Below the pieces are notes generated by a model. That model saw only the letters and a list, made by a program, of their open reading frames with translations, was not told the DNA's origin and searched no databases. Shown here piece after piece: positions 32,935 through 42,509 of a stretch of 64,000 nt of DNA (the stretch's first letter is position 1; every line of letters begins with the position of its first letter). Both the position numbers and the translations under genes were made by a program. Origin of the DNA: Chlorops oryzae (lineage: Eukaryota; Arthropoda; Insecta; Diptera; Chloropidae); contig CM035806.1 in assembly GCA_020466095.1 (NCBI GenBank), forward strand, positions 109,984,139 through 110,048,138. Reading direction: 5' to 3'.

Positions 32935-33971
32935 TTTTGAACTGAAATTGCATTTATCTTTTCAATTTCTGCTAATGACAATTATTTTGCAATAGTTTCA
33001 AATTAAACAAGATCACAACTGACCCGTGGAATAGGCCTACTGGGGAAACCACGTTATAAAAATGCGCTAAATACACTACCTCATAGGTGGCGTGGAAAAG
33101 TGTGCATATTATGACGATTACAGCTTTTACAACTTTTTGGATCGTTATATCTCAAAAACGGTAGTTCCTAGGAAAAAAGACATATTGACATTTTTTGTAG
33201 ATAATCGTATATTTTTTATTATTTTTTAAACAACCATGCCGATTTTCAGCTTGGTGGGAATTTATGTAACCTTGAATGTCTAATTTGACCGGACTAATAT
33301 ACTTTTTCTTCATTTATTTCTTCATATATTTTCATATTTTTTTAAATTTCCTTTTATTACTTTTCTTATACCTCTACTTTTTTTTTCAGTCAGAAAAATT
33401 TGAACAAAATGTCAATGAAAGTTGGTTTTTCAATTTGACGTACAAGTTTTTTTTCACTGTAAGCTTTTAAAAGCTTTCAACACATAGACACTTATGCGTA
33501 TGTATCGTACCCTGACAACCTCTGTTCTAAAAGCTTTCAGTGAAAAAAAAACTTTTACGTCGAATAGAAAAACCAAATTTCAATGACATTTTGTGCAAAT
33601 TGCTTGCTTTAAAAAAATGAAAATATATGAAGTCTTTTTATGCCGCGAAGATGGAGTATGTTCAACAAAGCATTTGAGATCTATATCATTCTGGAACAGA
33701 GGTGGGTAATGTGAATGTATGAAATTTTTGCGTTGTATTGGTTACGCGTAAAAGCTCTTTTGTTGATAATTCGGCAAACAACTGATTGTCATTAGCGAGC
33801 AGGGCTGCCAGTAAAAGAAGTCGCTTATCAAACGAAAATACCTCTAAAACAGCCTAATTTTTTCTCCAACTGGCGAATTAATGCCAAAATTACCATTACG
33901 GCTCACATAACTTCTACAATTCATATTTTCAAGCTTACTTCCTTAATTCAAACATTTATGCAATCAAAGTA

Positions 33972-35253
33972 TTAGGTGTAGTAAAAAGAAATCCATTATT
34001 TTTGCATTAAATTGAGGGCTTTATTTAAGATAGTTAGAATGACCCGATTTAGGTCAAATATGCGCCGTTTTGTTCGATAACTTGTTGCCATTTTAAAGGT
34101 AATTTCATTATGCCTCTCTCATACATAGAAGCCCTCGTTCCTATTAGCAAAAAATTGAGACAGTCGAATTTCAGAAGCCTCTCTTGAAGCGAATGTTTCA
34201 CCAGCAAAATTGTTCGCCATGGACAGGAACAGATGGTAATCACTTGGTGCCAGGTCCGGACTATAAGGTGGATGCAGAAGAACCTCCCAACCAAACTCCC
34301 GGAGCTTCTGGCGAGTCACTATCGATGTGTGTGGCCTGGCGTTGTCCTGATGGAACATAATTCCTCTCCTATTGGCCAAAGCTGGCCGCTTATGGGCGAT
34401 TGCTTCCTTCAGACGGTCCAATTGTTGACAGTAGAGTTCCGAGTTAAGAGTTTTGCCGTATGGGAGCAGCTCATAGTAGATAATTCCCTGCCAATCCCAC
34501 CAAACACACAGCAAAACCTTCCTGGCCGTCAATCCTGGCTTGGCCACCGTTTCCGCCGGTTCACCGTGTTTCGACCACGACCGTTTTCGCTTGACGTTGT
34601 CGTAAGTGACCCACTTTTCATCACCAGTCACCAACCGCTTCAGAAATGGGTCGATTTTGTTGCGGTTCAGCAGCGATTCGCAGATGGAAATTCGGTATAT
34701 GAGGTTTTTTTGCGTTAACCCGTGTGGCACCCATACATCGAGCTTCTTTGTGTATCCAGCCTTATTCAAATGGTTCCAAACGGTTTTTTGTGCAATCTTT
34801 AGCTCTTTTTCAATCGAAACAATGCTAACATGACGGTCGGACTCGATAATTTCCATGATTTTATCGACATTTTCGACAATTGGCCTTCCAGTGCGTGGTG
34901 CATCCTTGACATCAAAGTTACCGGAACGGAATCGACGAAACCAAAATTGCGCATGATTGGCTGTTACAGTATCAGGTCCATAAACGCTATTCACATTTTC
35001 AGCCGCCTGGCTTGCGTTTTCTCCCTTATCGAAGAAAAACTGTAAAATGTAGCGAATTTTCTCTTTGCTGATGTCCATCTTTGACAAGCTCTCAAACAAA
35101 ACTGAATCAATCAATCAAAAAAGTGTCAAAAAGTAGGAACTGTCATCTTTCTAATGCCCCCTAGCGGAACACGATCGGACTTATACAACGCGAGATGCAG
35201 AAAAATAACGCCATCTATTGGAAAAATAATGGATTTCTTTTTACTACACCTAA
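33972..35253 (-). mobile_element. mariner element, 1.28 kb, near intact
   Basis: Ends TTAGGTGTAGTAAAAAGAAA and the reverse complement, with TA on each side (33970-33971 and 35254-35255). The inverted repeats match over about 30 bases. The length is that of a complete mariner. Confidence 0.9.
34049..35078 (-). pseudogene. mariner transposase with a single 4-base insertion
   Basis: From ATG 35078 (MDISKEKIRYILQ) the frame runs with a paired helix-turn-helix region and the GRPIVENVDKI linker. All three catalytic aspartates follow: LVTGDEKWV, HQDNARPH and SPDLAPSDYH, the last two 34 residues apart. Near 34131 a duplicated TATG shifts the frame, and the expected last residues (GIMKLPLKWQQVIEQ...) continue in another frame to 34049. 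The total of 1,030 bases minus 4 is exactly 342 codons, so this was a recently active full-length transposase. The frame also extends upstream to 35114, but the 35078 start fits the family better. Confidence 0.9.
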
Positions 35254-35508
35254 TATATACCACGACCTCCTTACATTTTCAATTTTTTCCAAAAAATCCT
35301 TGTGGGATTTTTCGTTGGATTTTTTATTTCGGAAAATTTAGAAAAGGGGTTTTTAATAATTTTAAGGGTTTTTTTTTCTCGGAAAAATGTGGCACCACTA
35401 AGCAAAAACCGGACTGTCCCGTATGTGTGAAAGCACAAAAGCTCATCATGTGTACATGTGAAAGCTCTTCGCTCGCGAGCTCAAGGCGTGCCCACCTCTG
35501 TTCTGGAA

Positions 35509-35857
35509 GCATGTGATGCGAAGTAAATTTTGAAGATGTTTACTTGCCAGTTTACTTTTATGACTTCCTTGAATTAGTTTGAGGAAGGAGAAGGAACTTT
35601 CAAATAAGTAAGTGATGACAAACGTCGACTGCAATTTGTACTTAGCTTCCTTTGTTTGACCATACTTTCCTTCGTCAATATCTTTCCAAAAATTAATTCC
35701 TATGTGAATTGGAACTGTCAAATCTGATTGCATCATTAAAATTTCACTTTGTAGTGGAATATCATATTTAGTAGCGTTGCATTTCCATTCTGCTATGCAA
35801 TAAGTATTTTGAAAAAAAGAAACCGTTTTGCTTGAGCACTATTAAAGAGTATAGAAC
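35509..35857 (-). pseudogene. hAT2 transposase remnant
   Basis: Minus strand: MMQSDLTVPIHIGINFWKDI and ESSFSFLKLIQGSHKSKL match the last part of the hAT1 transposase. Upstream of that, at 35780-35800, the start-codon region of the same gene appears, so the middle is deleted. The final residues lie beyond the MITE at 33610-33690. Confidence 0.78.
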
Positions 35858-36241
35858 CAGTGCTGTCGGAATTACTACAATTGAAGTATTTTACTACAAT
35901 TTCATCACCCGTAGTACTATACTACTAAAATTGAAATATTACTACATTTCTCTAAAAATACAGCTCTGTGTAGAAGATTACAAGTATCCATCAAAAATTT
36001 TTCTCAAAAATGAACAAAGACAGCTTTACAATATTCCTTAAGTTTTTTTTTTTAAATTTCGTTAAATTTACTAGGATACAGTAGTACCATTCATGTTCCA
36101 TCCAGGAAATAGTTTTTAAGATATATTTATTACATTTCCAACCTATTTTATTTGATTTCCTAAAAATACTACAAAATACCCCAAAATCTACTTTAAAAAT
36201 CACGCTATACTACTAAACGAAAATTGAAAACGACAGCACTG
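35858..36241. mobile_element. hAT-type MITE, 384 bp
   Basis: Ends CAGTGCTGTCG and CGACAGCACTG, flanked by TATAGAAC at 35850-35857 and 36242-36249 (perfect 8 bp). TACTAC/AATTG motifs recur inside. Confidence 0.88.
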
Positions 36242-36335
36242 TATAGAACAACAAGAGATGTCATTTTATATATTTTGAAATTCACCCGGACCAGCAGCGA
36301 GAGGAAGCTAACTCAAACCTTGTTCAAACACGCTT

Positions 36336-36668
36336 TTTTGTGTTCGATACGGTCGAGCACACGAATATCGCGTTTGACGCAACCTTCAGTTCGTTTTGGC
36401 TTTGTCAATGACGGGACTTGTAAATCAGTATGTATGGTAGTAAGGTCAAGAAAATTTATATTTTCTGATTCTCTTGTTCGGTTTCATATATGCGTGATGA
36501 GTGTAGCAAACGAGCCGAAGTGCTTTATACGATGTCGTGCTTCTCTTCGAGTAGCGCATATTTTTTTATATATTTTTATATGGGTAAAACGAGAAATTTG
36601 TTTAGGCCTATCCGAACTCTATGCGCCTAAAGCATAAAACGATATATCGGTCATGAGTTTTGTTCTTT
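36336..36668. repeat. left arm, part 1, of a 1-kb inverted repeat
   Basis: From TGTGTTCGATACGGTCGAGC this matches the reverse complement of the region ending 56402; the match is clear to about 36470. The next 190 bases are not found in the other arm. The arm continues after the Maverick at 51337 and after the LINE at 52365. Confidence 0.7.
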
Positions 36669-36719
36669 AGTAGGGGGGATATGTTCGTTCTTGGTGTGCA
36701 AGTTTTTTTGTATGGAGAA

Positions 36720-37073
36720 TCGGAAAAAGACGCACATTGAAGTTTTCGAAAATTTTTGTTGGTTTGTATGAAAAGACGCACATTTAAGTCCTACAAGATG
36801 CTTGTTGGTTTGTATGAAATGACACACATTTAAGTCTTTGGAAATTTTTGGAGGTTTGTATGAAATGACACACATTTAAGTCTTCGGAAATTTTTGGTGG
36901 TTTGTATGAGAAGGTTCGCATTGAGCCTCATTGAAGAGGTGAGGGGGGGGGGGGAGAAAGTGTACGGTAGGAGAGTATATATAGTTCAATATGAGAAGGT
37001 TCGCATTGAGCCTCATTGAAGAGGTGAGGGGGTGAGAAAGTGTGCGGTAGGAGAGCATATATAGTTCAATATG
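36720..37073. repeat. tandem repeats in the left Maverick terminal repeat
   Basis: Units of about 57 bases with GTTTGTATGAAATGACACAC recur through 36905. A roughly 85-base block starting GAGAAGGTTCGCATTGAGCC is then duplicated (36908-36991 and 36992-37073). The right terminal repeat has only one copy of that block, so the two ends have diverged in length. Confidence 0.75.
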
Positions 37074-37480
37074 TAAACATTGGGCTAGAGCTGGAGTTGA
37101 CTTATCGCTACTGAAGTCATTGAGATGAAGATAAGATATGATTTTTAAGCCAGAACAAGTTTAAGCTTGCCTCATTGGATGTTTATTCAAAAATTTTTCA
37201 AGTTCAATCAGGGGGATATTTTTGGGATTGAATGTTTTGATAAATTAGTACATATATATGTGTGAGTATGGTGTGGGTGAGAAACTGTGTGGAAGTTTGA
37301 AGAAAAGTGTGAAGGTTTAAAAATAAAATTTGTTCTATCGACGCTATCAGTATTACAAGTGAAGTCAAACAGATATTGATACAGTAGTAACCTTGCGACG
37401 CACAAAACTACAAAAAAGATAGGGAAAAAATATTAATTTAAATTAAATTAATGATGTCGTTTTATTATTCATAGATAAAT

Positions 37481-37619
37481 ATGACGGATCAAAGTCAGAG
37501 AGCTCTGAATGCTATTAAGGACTTCGAAAGACTTAATAAAAAGGAAAGTATCCCTATTAATCAGCTAGGGGAAGGGAAACAGCATCCTATTGTTGGGACT
37601 GTGAGAGTTCAAACAAAAT
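37481..37619 (+). pseudogene. Maverick terminal gene, left copy, truncated and fused to polymerase remnant
   Basis: Starts ATG at 37481 with MTDQSQRALNAIKDFERLNK. The same start lies in the right terminal repeat at 50531 on the minus strand, so the gene begins inside the inverted repeat. About 45 codons in, at the inner edge of the repeat, the sequence passes into polymerase B sequence in another frame. A deletion therefore joined the two. Function unknown. Confidence 0.7.
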
Positions 37620-38371
37620 TTGACAAACAGAGGACGACATTTAGGTGATCGCGCTCTTATAGCACATCCAACATTTCGCAGCGTTAAAAATTTCAGCGAC
37701 TCTATGATAGCAATTCAATTAGATCGGGATCATGTTACATATGATAAACCATTATATTTAGGTTTTATGGTACTCGAGTTATTGAAATTTCTAATGTATG
37801 ATTTCCATTACGACTATATGAAACCCAAATATAATGAAAACCTTTAACTATATTATATGGATACGGATTCTTTATATACACAATAAAGACGGATGACTTT
37901 TATTCAGATATATCCAACGATATTGATTTGCGTTTTTATATGTCCGAATATCCTCCCAAAAATCCATCTAACTTACCTTTAAAGAATAAAAAAATATCAG
38001 GAATGATGAAAGACGAAGCTAATGGAAAAATAATTAGAGAATTTGTGGGTCTACGTCCCAAAATGTATTCCTTAGATATAACAGATACGAAAGAAATAAA
38101 AAAGTCGAAAGTTGTTAAAAGATGCGTACTCAATAAATTGAGTATTAATGACTATAAATTATGTATATAGAAGATAAATTTTATATTCGCGATATGTATT
38201 TTTTTCAATCAAAATTTCATAAAATTTATACACAATTATTTACGAAATTAGTTTTAAGTAACAATGATGATAAAAGATTTGCTTAAGAGGATAAAAAAAA
38301 TACTTATGCTTGGGGACACTATAAGATTACTGTAAGTGATGACAAACTCATGAGTATTGTTAAAGATATTT
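37620..38371 (+). pseudogene. protein-primed family B DNA polymerase, carboxy-terminal remnant
   Basis: Pieces in shifting frames: 37620-37847 (GDRALIAHPTF, then LYLGFMVLELLKFLMYDFHY), the metal-binding motif YMDTDS near 37857, 37928-38170 (thumb region with KISGMMKDEAN and FVGLRPKMYSLD), and 38190-38371 (FHKIYTQLFTK, AWGHYKI). This is the end of the Polinton pPolB, which copies the element DNA from a protein primer. Exonuclease, TPR and most palm motifs, some 900 residues, are absent. Several stops and frameshifts interrupt what is left. Confidence 0.85.
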
Positions 38372-38465
38372 AATTAATGGAATATATGTAATGGCTTATA
38401 ATTATCAGATATTATCAAATTATAAATAAAAGAAACTTTTTATGTATTTAAAATTGATATTTTAT

Positions 38466-38806
38466 TTAATTGTTGCATGATTGTGAATACAAAAACTTTA
38501 AACACAAATGACCACAGTTATATGAATTGTATTGCTGATGTTGTTTATAGTTGTATCTTAAATTATTTGCACCGAGATATTTGACAACTTCTTTCGGTGG
38601 TGGAAGGTTACCAAAACTATCAAAATATTCCTTAACAGTATTATTTTTAAAATATGCTACCCAATGAGTACCATCTCCATCCGATGAATCTTATGAGGAC
38701 GTCTTGGTAAAGTATTTCGCATAAAAACTCCTCTGAAAGATTTCAAGTTTGCGGCATATTTTCTTAGGTCGACCTCGGTTAGGGCTCTTTTGGGTAGAGT
38801 GCTCAT
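38466..38806 (-). pseudogene. Maverick adenovirus-type cysteine protease
   Basis: On the minus strand from ATG 38806 (MSTLPKRALTEVDLRKYAAN) to TAA 38466. The catalytic set of the adenain fold is visible: GTHWVAYF (histidine), EYFDSFGNLPPP (aspartate) and YNCGHLCLKFL (cysteine), with a glutamine-rich stretch before it. In viruses and Polintons this enzyme processes capsid proteins. The open length is not a multiple of three: a frame change lies near 38690, just before the histidine motif, so the gene is broken. Its neighbour downstream on the same strand, at 38875-39201, is transcribed in the same direction. Confidence 0.82.
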
Positions 38807-38874
38807 TTGTTTTTTGAATAAAGATGAAGATAGAAACCATATCCATTTCTATAGGGTTTTAAATAAAGCCTATT

Positions 38875-39201
38875 TCAAATGGCAACAGGTTCCTTGGGCT
38901 TTTTATCCTTTGCAGATATTATATTTTTTATCATATTTGCAATCGACATGCTTCCCGATACCATTCCTCCAAGTTTTGCAATACCCGCTAAAATTGGTAA
39001 AAATCCACCCTTTTTTGGTACAGGGATTATGCGAGATAGAACTTTTAGATTTTTCCTTTTAAGAGTAGATGATAGAGTTTTTTCAGCAATTTGAATAGCA
39101 TCATTCACATCAATTGGTTTTGCATTTTTTAGAACTTTTGTAGCATTTTTTATTGCAGTAGTGAAAATTTTAGTACAGAATTTCTTCTTTTTGTTCTTCA
39201 C
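38875..39201 (-). CDS. Maverick small basic/hydrophobic protein (minor capsid-like)
   Basis: An intact 108-codon frame. The first third is lysine-rich (MKNKKKKFCTKIF), followed by VLSRIIPVPKKGGFLPILAG and a hydrophobic LGGMVSGSMSIANMIKN stretch. A basic head with a hydrophobic, glycine-rich middle and the PVPKxGGFLP motif is a recurrent Polinton product, comparable in style with small adenoviral core or membrane-active minor proteins; that comparison is inference. It lies between the protease and the PLA2-like gene, on the same strand. Confidence 0.62.
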   Translation of the reverse strand: MKNKKKKFCTKIFTTAIKNATKVLKNAKPIDVNDAIQIAEKTLSSTLKRKNLKVLSRIIPVPKKGGFLPILAGIAKLGGMVSGSMSIANMIKNIISAKDKKPKEPVAI

Positions 39202-39252
39202 AGTCTTTAGTTTTCGATTATTGTTATATATATATATGTTATATATATATAT

Positions 39253-39633
39253 TTATTGAAGACTACCACCTATCTTCAGTTTGGCTTTCATTGCGTTTGT
39301 AACAAACCAAGCGTTTGCCTTTTCTGCGACACTCGAATATGAAGCTTTTACTCTCTCCCAAGCTCTCTCAACTAAAATCTTATCGGCAATGCGGCGATTA
39401 GGTAAGTCTTTGAATTTAGAGTCGGCAATATCGTGTTCTCTACATGCAGAATCTAAAAGATTTATACCCTTGTCTCCTTTTGCTAATCGTTTTTCGAGTT
39501 TAGTTCCCGGTCCACAAAACCGATAGCCTGGTAAATGAAGTTGAATTGGCAGTTTATTAATAAAGTTATTTATTAATCCTTGTCCAACGGCTTTACGTTT
39601 ACGACTAAATAGTTTTTTGCTGCTAACAAGCAT
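39253..39633 (-). CDS. Maverick phospholipase A2-like protein
   Basis: Intact frame of 126 codons. After a basic amino end (KKLFSRKRK), residues 35-71 hold LPGYRFCGPGTKLEKRL and a calcium-loop-like glycine cluster, then the active-site motif CREHDIAD with His67-Asp68. This matches the PLA2-like domain found in Polintons and, as a fold, in parvovirus capsid proteins, where it acts on membranes during entry. The cysteine pattern is reduced compared with secreted PLA2. No stop or frameshift, so it is among the best preserved genes of the element. Catalytic activity is inferred from motifs only. Confidence 0.78.
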   Translation of the reverse strand: MLVSSKKLFSRKRKAVGQGLINNFINKLPIQLHLPGYRFCGPGTKLEKRLAKGDKGINLLDSACREHDIADSKFKDLPNRRIADKILVERAWERVKASYSSVAEKANAWFVTNAMKAKLKIGGSLQ

Positions 39634-39768
39634 TTATTAATTTTTGTTTGTTTGTATAGCACACAAATCAACGGTCAAAAGCATTCTGAGCAAAAAATTA
39701 TAAAAGGAATCGCTTTTATATCATTATTGTTAGTTAAAAGAGTAAAGTGCGTTTCATAGGACAACAAA

Positions 39769-40343
39769 TGAATATTTCGTTGAAAAATTTAGACCTAAAA
39801 ACGCTTTCAAATGATAAATTGTCACAAATACGTCAAAGTTCATTGCTACCAAACACAATACGTGCACTAATTGTCGGACCAACGAATTATGGAAAAACCA
39901 ACATTATGTTGAGTCTTATTGAAAGTCCCAATGGTCTTAGATTTAAAAATGTAGACTTGTATTCAAAGTCATTGTATCAACCGAAATATCAATATCTTCA
40001 ACAACTTATAAAATCAATAAACGGAATGGGCTTTTACACCTTCTCAGATAATGAAGAAGTTCTAGCTCCAGAAAAAGCAAAATCAGATTCTATTTTTATC
40101 TTCGAATATGTTGCATGTGAAAAACAGAACAATATACGAAATTATTTCTGTAGGGGTCGGCACAATAATACTGATAGCTTTTATCTACGCCAAACTTATA
40201 CTCGAATACCAAAACATCTGATTCGTGACAATGCAAACTTAATTATCATGTTTAAACAAGATGAAACGAACATAAGACATATTTATAATGGTCATGTTGG
40301 TACTGATATGTCATTTCAAGATTTTTTAAAAAATTTGTACTGA
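39769..40343 (+). CDS. Maverick FtsK/HerA-type DNA-packaging ATPase
   Basis: ATG 39769 (MNISLKNLDLKTLSNDKL) to TGA 40341-40343, 190 codons. The Walker A loop is in ALIVGPTNYGKTNIML. The Walker B position reads FIFEYVACEKQ, where the family usually has two aspartates after the phenylalanine; here they are Glu-Tyr, so ATP hydrolysis may be impaired. Then TYTRIPKHLIRDNANLIIMF and HVGTDMSF follow as in other Polinton ATPases. The protein would pump DNA into capsids. The open frame extends upstream to 39747 through a non-ATG codon, but 39769 is the natural start. Confidence 0.85.
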
Positions 40344-40454
40344 ATGTTGGAAGGATAAATATGGGTTTCTCGTCATTCGCAAAGATGATTCATTAAATAG
40401 TGGACGATTTAGAAAAGGGTTCAACATATTTATTCATCTATAAAAGCAGAGTGT

Positions 40455-41087
40455 ATGCACAACAAAATATTCAGTTTCAAAAACAGATCAAGCAGTTCAA
40501 CAACAATGTTTGGAGTCAAGCAACAATCTGATCAGTTCAATAGTCATCCTTCTTCTTCTTCATCGACAGCAAACAGCCCTGTTCATTATGGAACAGACCT
40601 GTTCCATAAGCAGATCTGTTCAACAGCAACAACAATAAACAGACCTGTTCATCGAGGAAAGGACTCGTTTTGGCCACCATCAATCCAGAGTGTAAAGAAT
40701 GTTGAACCTTTGGATATGACCGATCGAATGTGCTATGAGAGCCAGCGCCTAAAAACTTTTGGAATGTTTTACACTAGCAGTGAAGATATTGCAAAATGTT
40801 AATTTTGCACAGTGGAAATTTGTAAATGGAAAATAAATGATGATCCTCTAGCAGAACATATACGCTGGTCGCCTAATTGTCCATTAATTTGCTTACGTCA
40901 TACCAACAATCATACTATTCATCAAGATGAGTTATATGCAATATTGCAAATATCACTACTTATTCTACGCCTTAAAGCAATAGTGTATCCACGATGCAGT
41001 AGCAAATATGTTCTTCCAAACCACATATATACAGTTTTACATATGGTCAATGCATTATTACAACTGCAAACTACTGTACCCGATTGA
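40455..41087 (+). pseudogene. BIR-domain (inhibitor of apoptosis type) protein in the Maverick
   Basis: A frame from ATG 40455 with a Ser/Thr/Gln-rich head meets TAA at 40800-40802. The codons after it go on in the same frame to 41087. The BIR zinc-binding set straddles the stop: MCYESQRLKTFGMFYTSSED and a first Cys before it; FCTVEICKWKINDDP and EHIRWSPNC after it. The order Cys, Cys, His, Cys with the W-x-x-x-DDPxxEHxxWxPxC pattern is that of IAP proteins, which block cell death. A further 60 residues follow without a RING finger. The single nonsense codon would truncate the domain. It sits between the ATPase and a conserved Polinton gene, on the same strand. Confidence 0.8.
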
Positions 41088-41146
41088 AAACTAATAAATT
41101 ATATTTTTTGAAACTGTATACAATTTTATTTTTTCTTTTCTCTATT

Positions 41147-41233
<87 letters not shown>

Positions 41234-41236
41234 GAG
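41147..41236. repeat. AG dinucleotide microsatellite
   Basis: About 45 AG units with one GGG interruption near 41221. It lies between two Maverick genes. Confidence 0.95.
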
Positions 41237-41344
41237 GTAGAGAGTTATATTTTATCACTTATTTCCCTGTTAATTGCAATGTAGAAGTTACAGTGAAAGA
41301 GAGAGGGAGAGAATAAAAAGGATTTTCTAAAGTTTCTACCTGTA

Positions 41345-41425
41345 TCGAGAGTTAAACATCTCGCTTTGAGCCTATAGATGTATGACAACGACATACTCCT
41401 AACCACTACGCCACGGAAGGTGGCA
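41345..41425 (-). tRNA. tRNA-like sequence, low confidence
   Basis: On the minus strand TGGCGTAGTGGTTAGGAG is a good A box, but the B-box position reads GTTTAACTC, a weak match. Probably a decayed tRNA-derived sequence inside the Maverick. Confidence 0.3.
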
Positions 41426-41456
41426 ATTAAATTGAGGAAAATTTATAATATAAAAG

Positions 41457-42509
41457 ATGGATGTCATGGATGATGAATTGCTTTCCAAAATTATTCAGAC
41501 GAGAAAAGTTTTGAGGGATAAGTTCAAAGCCATTAAAATTAATGATTTAAGCGCAGCAGAAAGTCTGGAAAAAACTTTTCTACCAATCACAGCTCCAATT
41601 AAGGATTTGCTTACAGAAACTTAAGTTAAAAATGAAATAGTAAATGATTTGGCTAAAAACTCTAAAGCAAATATTTCAACTTTCAACAAAAAAAATTTAT
41701 TCAAAAGACCGATGAAAAAAGAAAGAAGGAGGAAAAACATTAATAAACTACCAAAGATTGAAACTAGTACACCAAAAAGGTCTAATAGTGTTGATTCTGT
41801 TCAAGATTATGATCATGATGATGATGATGAAGAAAGCAATGATCAATTTTATAGCAATGATGATGACGTTGATGATGATGATAATAAATCAAACACTATT
41901 AAAGCCATGGAAGAAGAAGAAGGAGAAGTCAGTAATTTGTTAAATGAACCGAATTTTGATCTACTAGAAAAGCAAAACAGTCTAAATAGAATATTTGGAT
42001 TGAATTACAATTCGGAAAAGCAATTAATGTTTGGAGACTCAAAAATATCATTCAAAAGATCTAATCAAGTTCAAATTGGTGACGAAACATTTACAATGAC
42101 ACCAGGACTTTTTCAGTTAATGTTCACAAAAAATCCTATCGAATTTACTGAACCGGATTTAAAATTGTATAAGAAAATTCTATTGAAAACTAATGCCTAT
42201 AGACGAGGCTGTACATCTCTTGGTCAAGTCAATGGAAACAAAGGACCCAAGTATCTAAACATTATTCAATTTTTAATCAAAGATGTGGAGAGTAAAGGGT
42301 CAAACTCGAACTTAGATGTGAAGAAAGAAGGATTTGTTTTAATGAATTTAAATTTGAATCCAATCAACTATATATATTGGGATGACCCAAATGAATTGGT
42401 TAATCGTTTACGACTACTCATAGCATCACAATCTGCAGGACATAATAATCATAACAACGAAATTATTTCAATTGTTGAAGAGCTTAAAGAAGCTGACATA
42501 ATTGAATGA
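41457..42509 (+). pseudogene. conserved Maverick protein, function unknown
   Basis: From ATG 41457 (MDVMDDELLSKIIQTRKV) with one in-frame TAA at 41621-41623, then open for 295 codons to TGA 42507-42509. After a basic patch and a long acidic Asp/Glu tract the second half is globular: GDETFTMTPGLFQLMFTKNP, then LYKKILLKTNAYRRG and NGNKGPKYLNIIQFL. This TPGL...KxILLxTNA...GNKGxKY pattern recurs in many Polintons; I do not know its role. It lies just before the coiled-coil gene and overlaps its upstream frame by a few bases. Confidence 0.62.

Larger units (their letters stand above)
31401..33295. mobile_element. inverted-end element in hAT1, with AGTCCGGTC ends
   Basis: AGTCCGGTCAAATTAGAC at 31401 and its reverse complement ending 33295 start an inverted repeat of about 300 bases (31401-31740 against 33110-33295), including CCACCAAGCTGAAAATCGGC. 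Mini-me copy E lies inside. The superfamily is unknown; no clear target duplication. Confidence 0.65.
29365..33524 (+). mobile_element. hAT transposon (hAT1) inserted in hAT2
   Basis: Left end CAGAGGTTTTCAGG and right end CCTGACAACCTCTG, flanked by TTATAAAA (29357-29364) and TTCTAAAA (33525-33532), 7 of 8. It holds a near-intact transposase and, in its 3' part, an inverted-end element (31401-33295) that carries mini-me copy E. The target was the subterminal palindrome of another copy of the same family. Confidence 0.82.
33697..35500. mobile_element. hAT-type MITE with a mariner inside
   Basis: Ends CAGAGGTGGG and CCCACCTCTG, flanked by TTCTGGAA at 33689-33696 and 35501-35508 (perfect 8 bp). 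Apart from the mariner (33972-35253) it has about 520 bases and no gene. It interrupts the hAT2 transposase remnant. Confidence 0.85.
28561..36241 (-). mobile_element. outer hAT copy (hAT2), internally deleted, split by four insertions
   Basis: Reading leftward, pieces of one non-autonomous hAT copy are found at 35501-35857, 33525-33696, 29328-29364 and 28561-28590. They are separated by a MITE with mariner (33697-35500), hAT1 (29365-33524) and a MITE (28591-29327); another MITE (35858-36241) sits at its left part. Its terminus CAGAGGTTGTCAGGG is at 28561. Its start-codon region (matching 29600-29655) joins directly to the last third of the transposase (matching 31053 onward), so about 1.4 kb of the gene was lost. 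The left terminus was not located. Confidence 0.72.

Noticed and set aside
36224..36637. 137-codon frame, with a similar peptide on the minus strand near 56300
   Set aside because: The similarity reflects the two arms of the inverted repeat; the frame extends over a MITE edge and shows no protein features.
41084..41284. Frame with a long Arg-Glu repeat
   Set aside because: It is the AG microsatellite read in one frame, not a protein.
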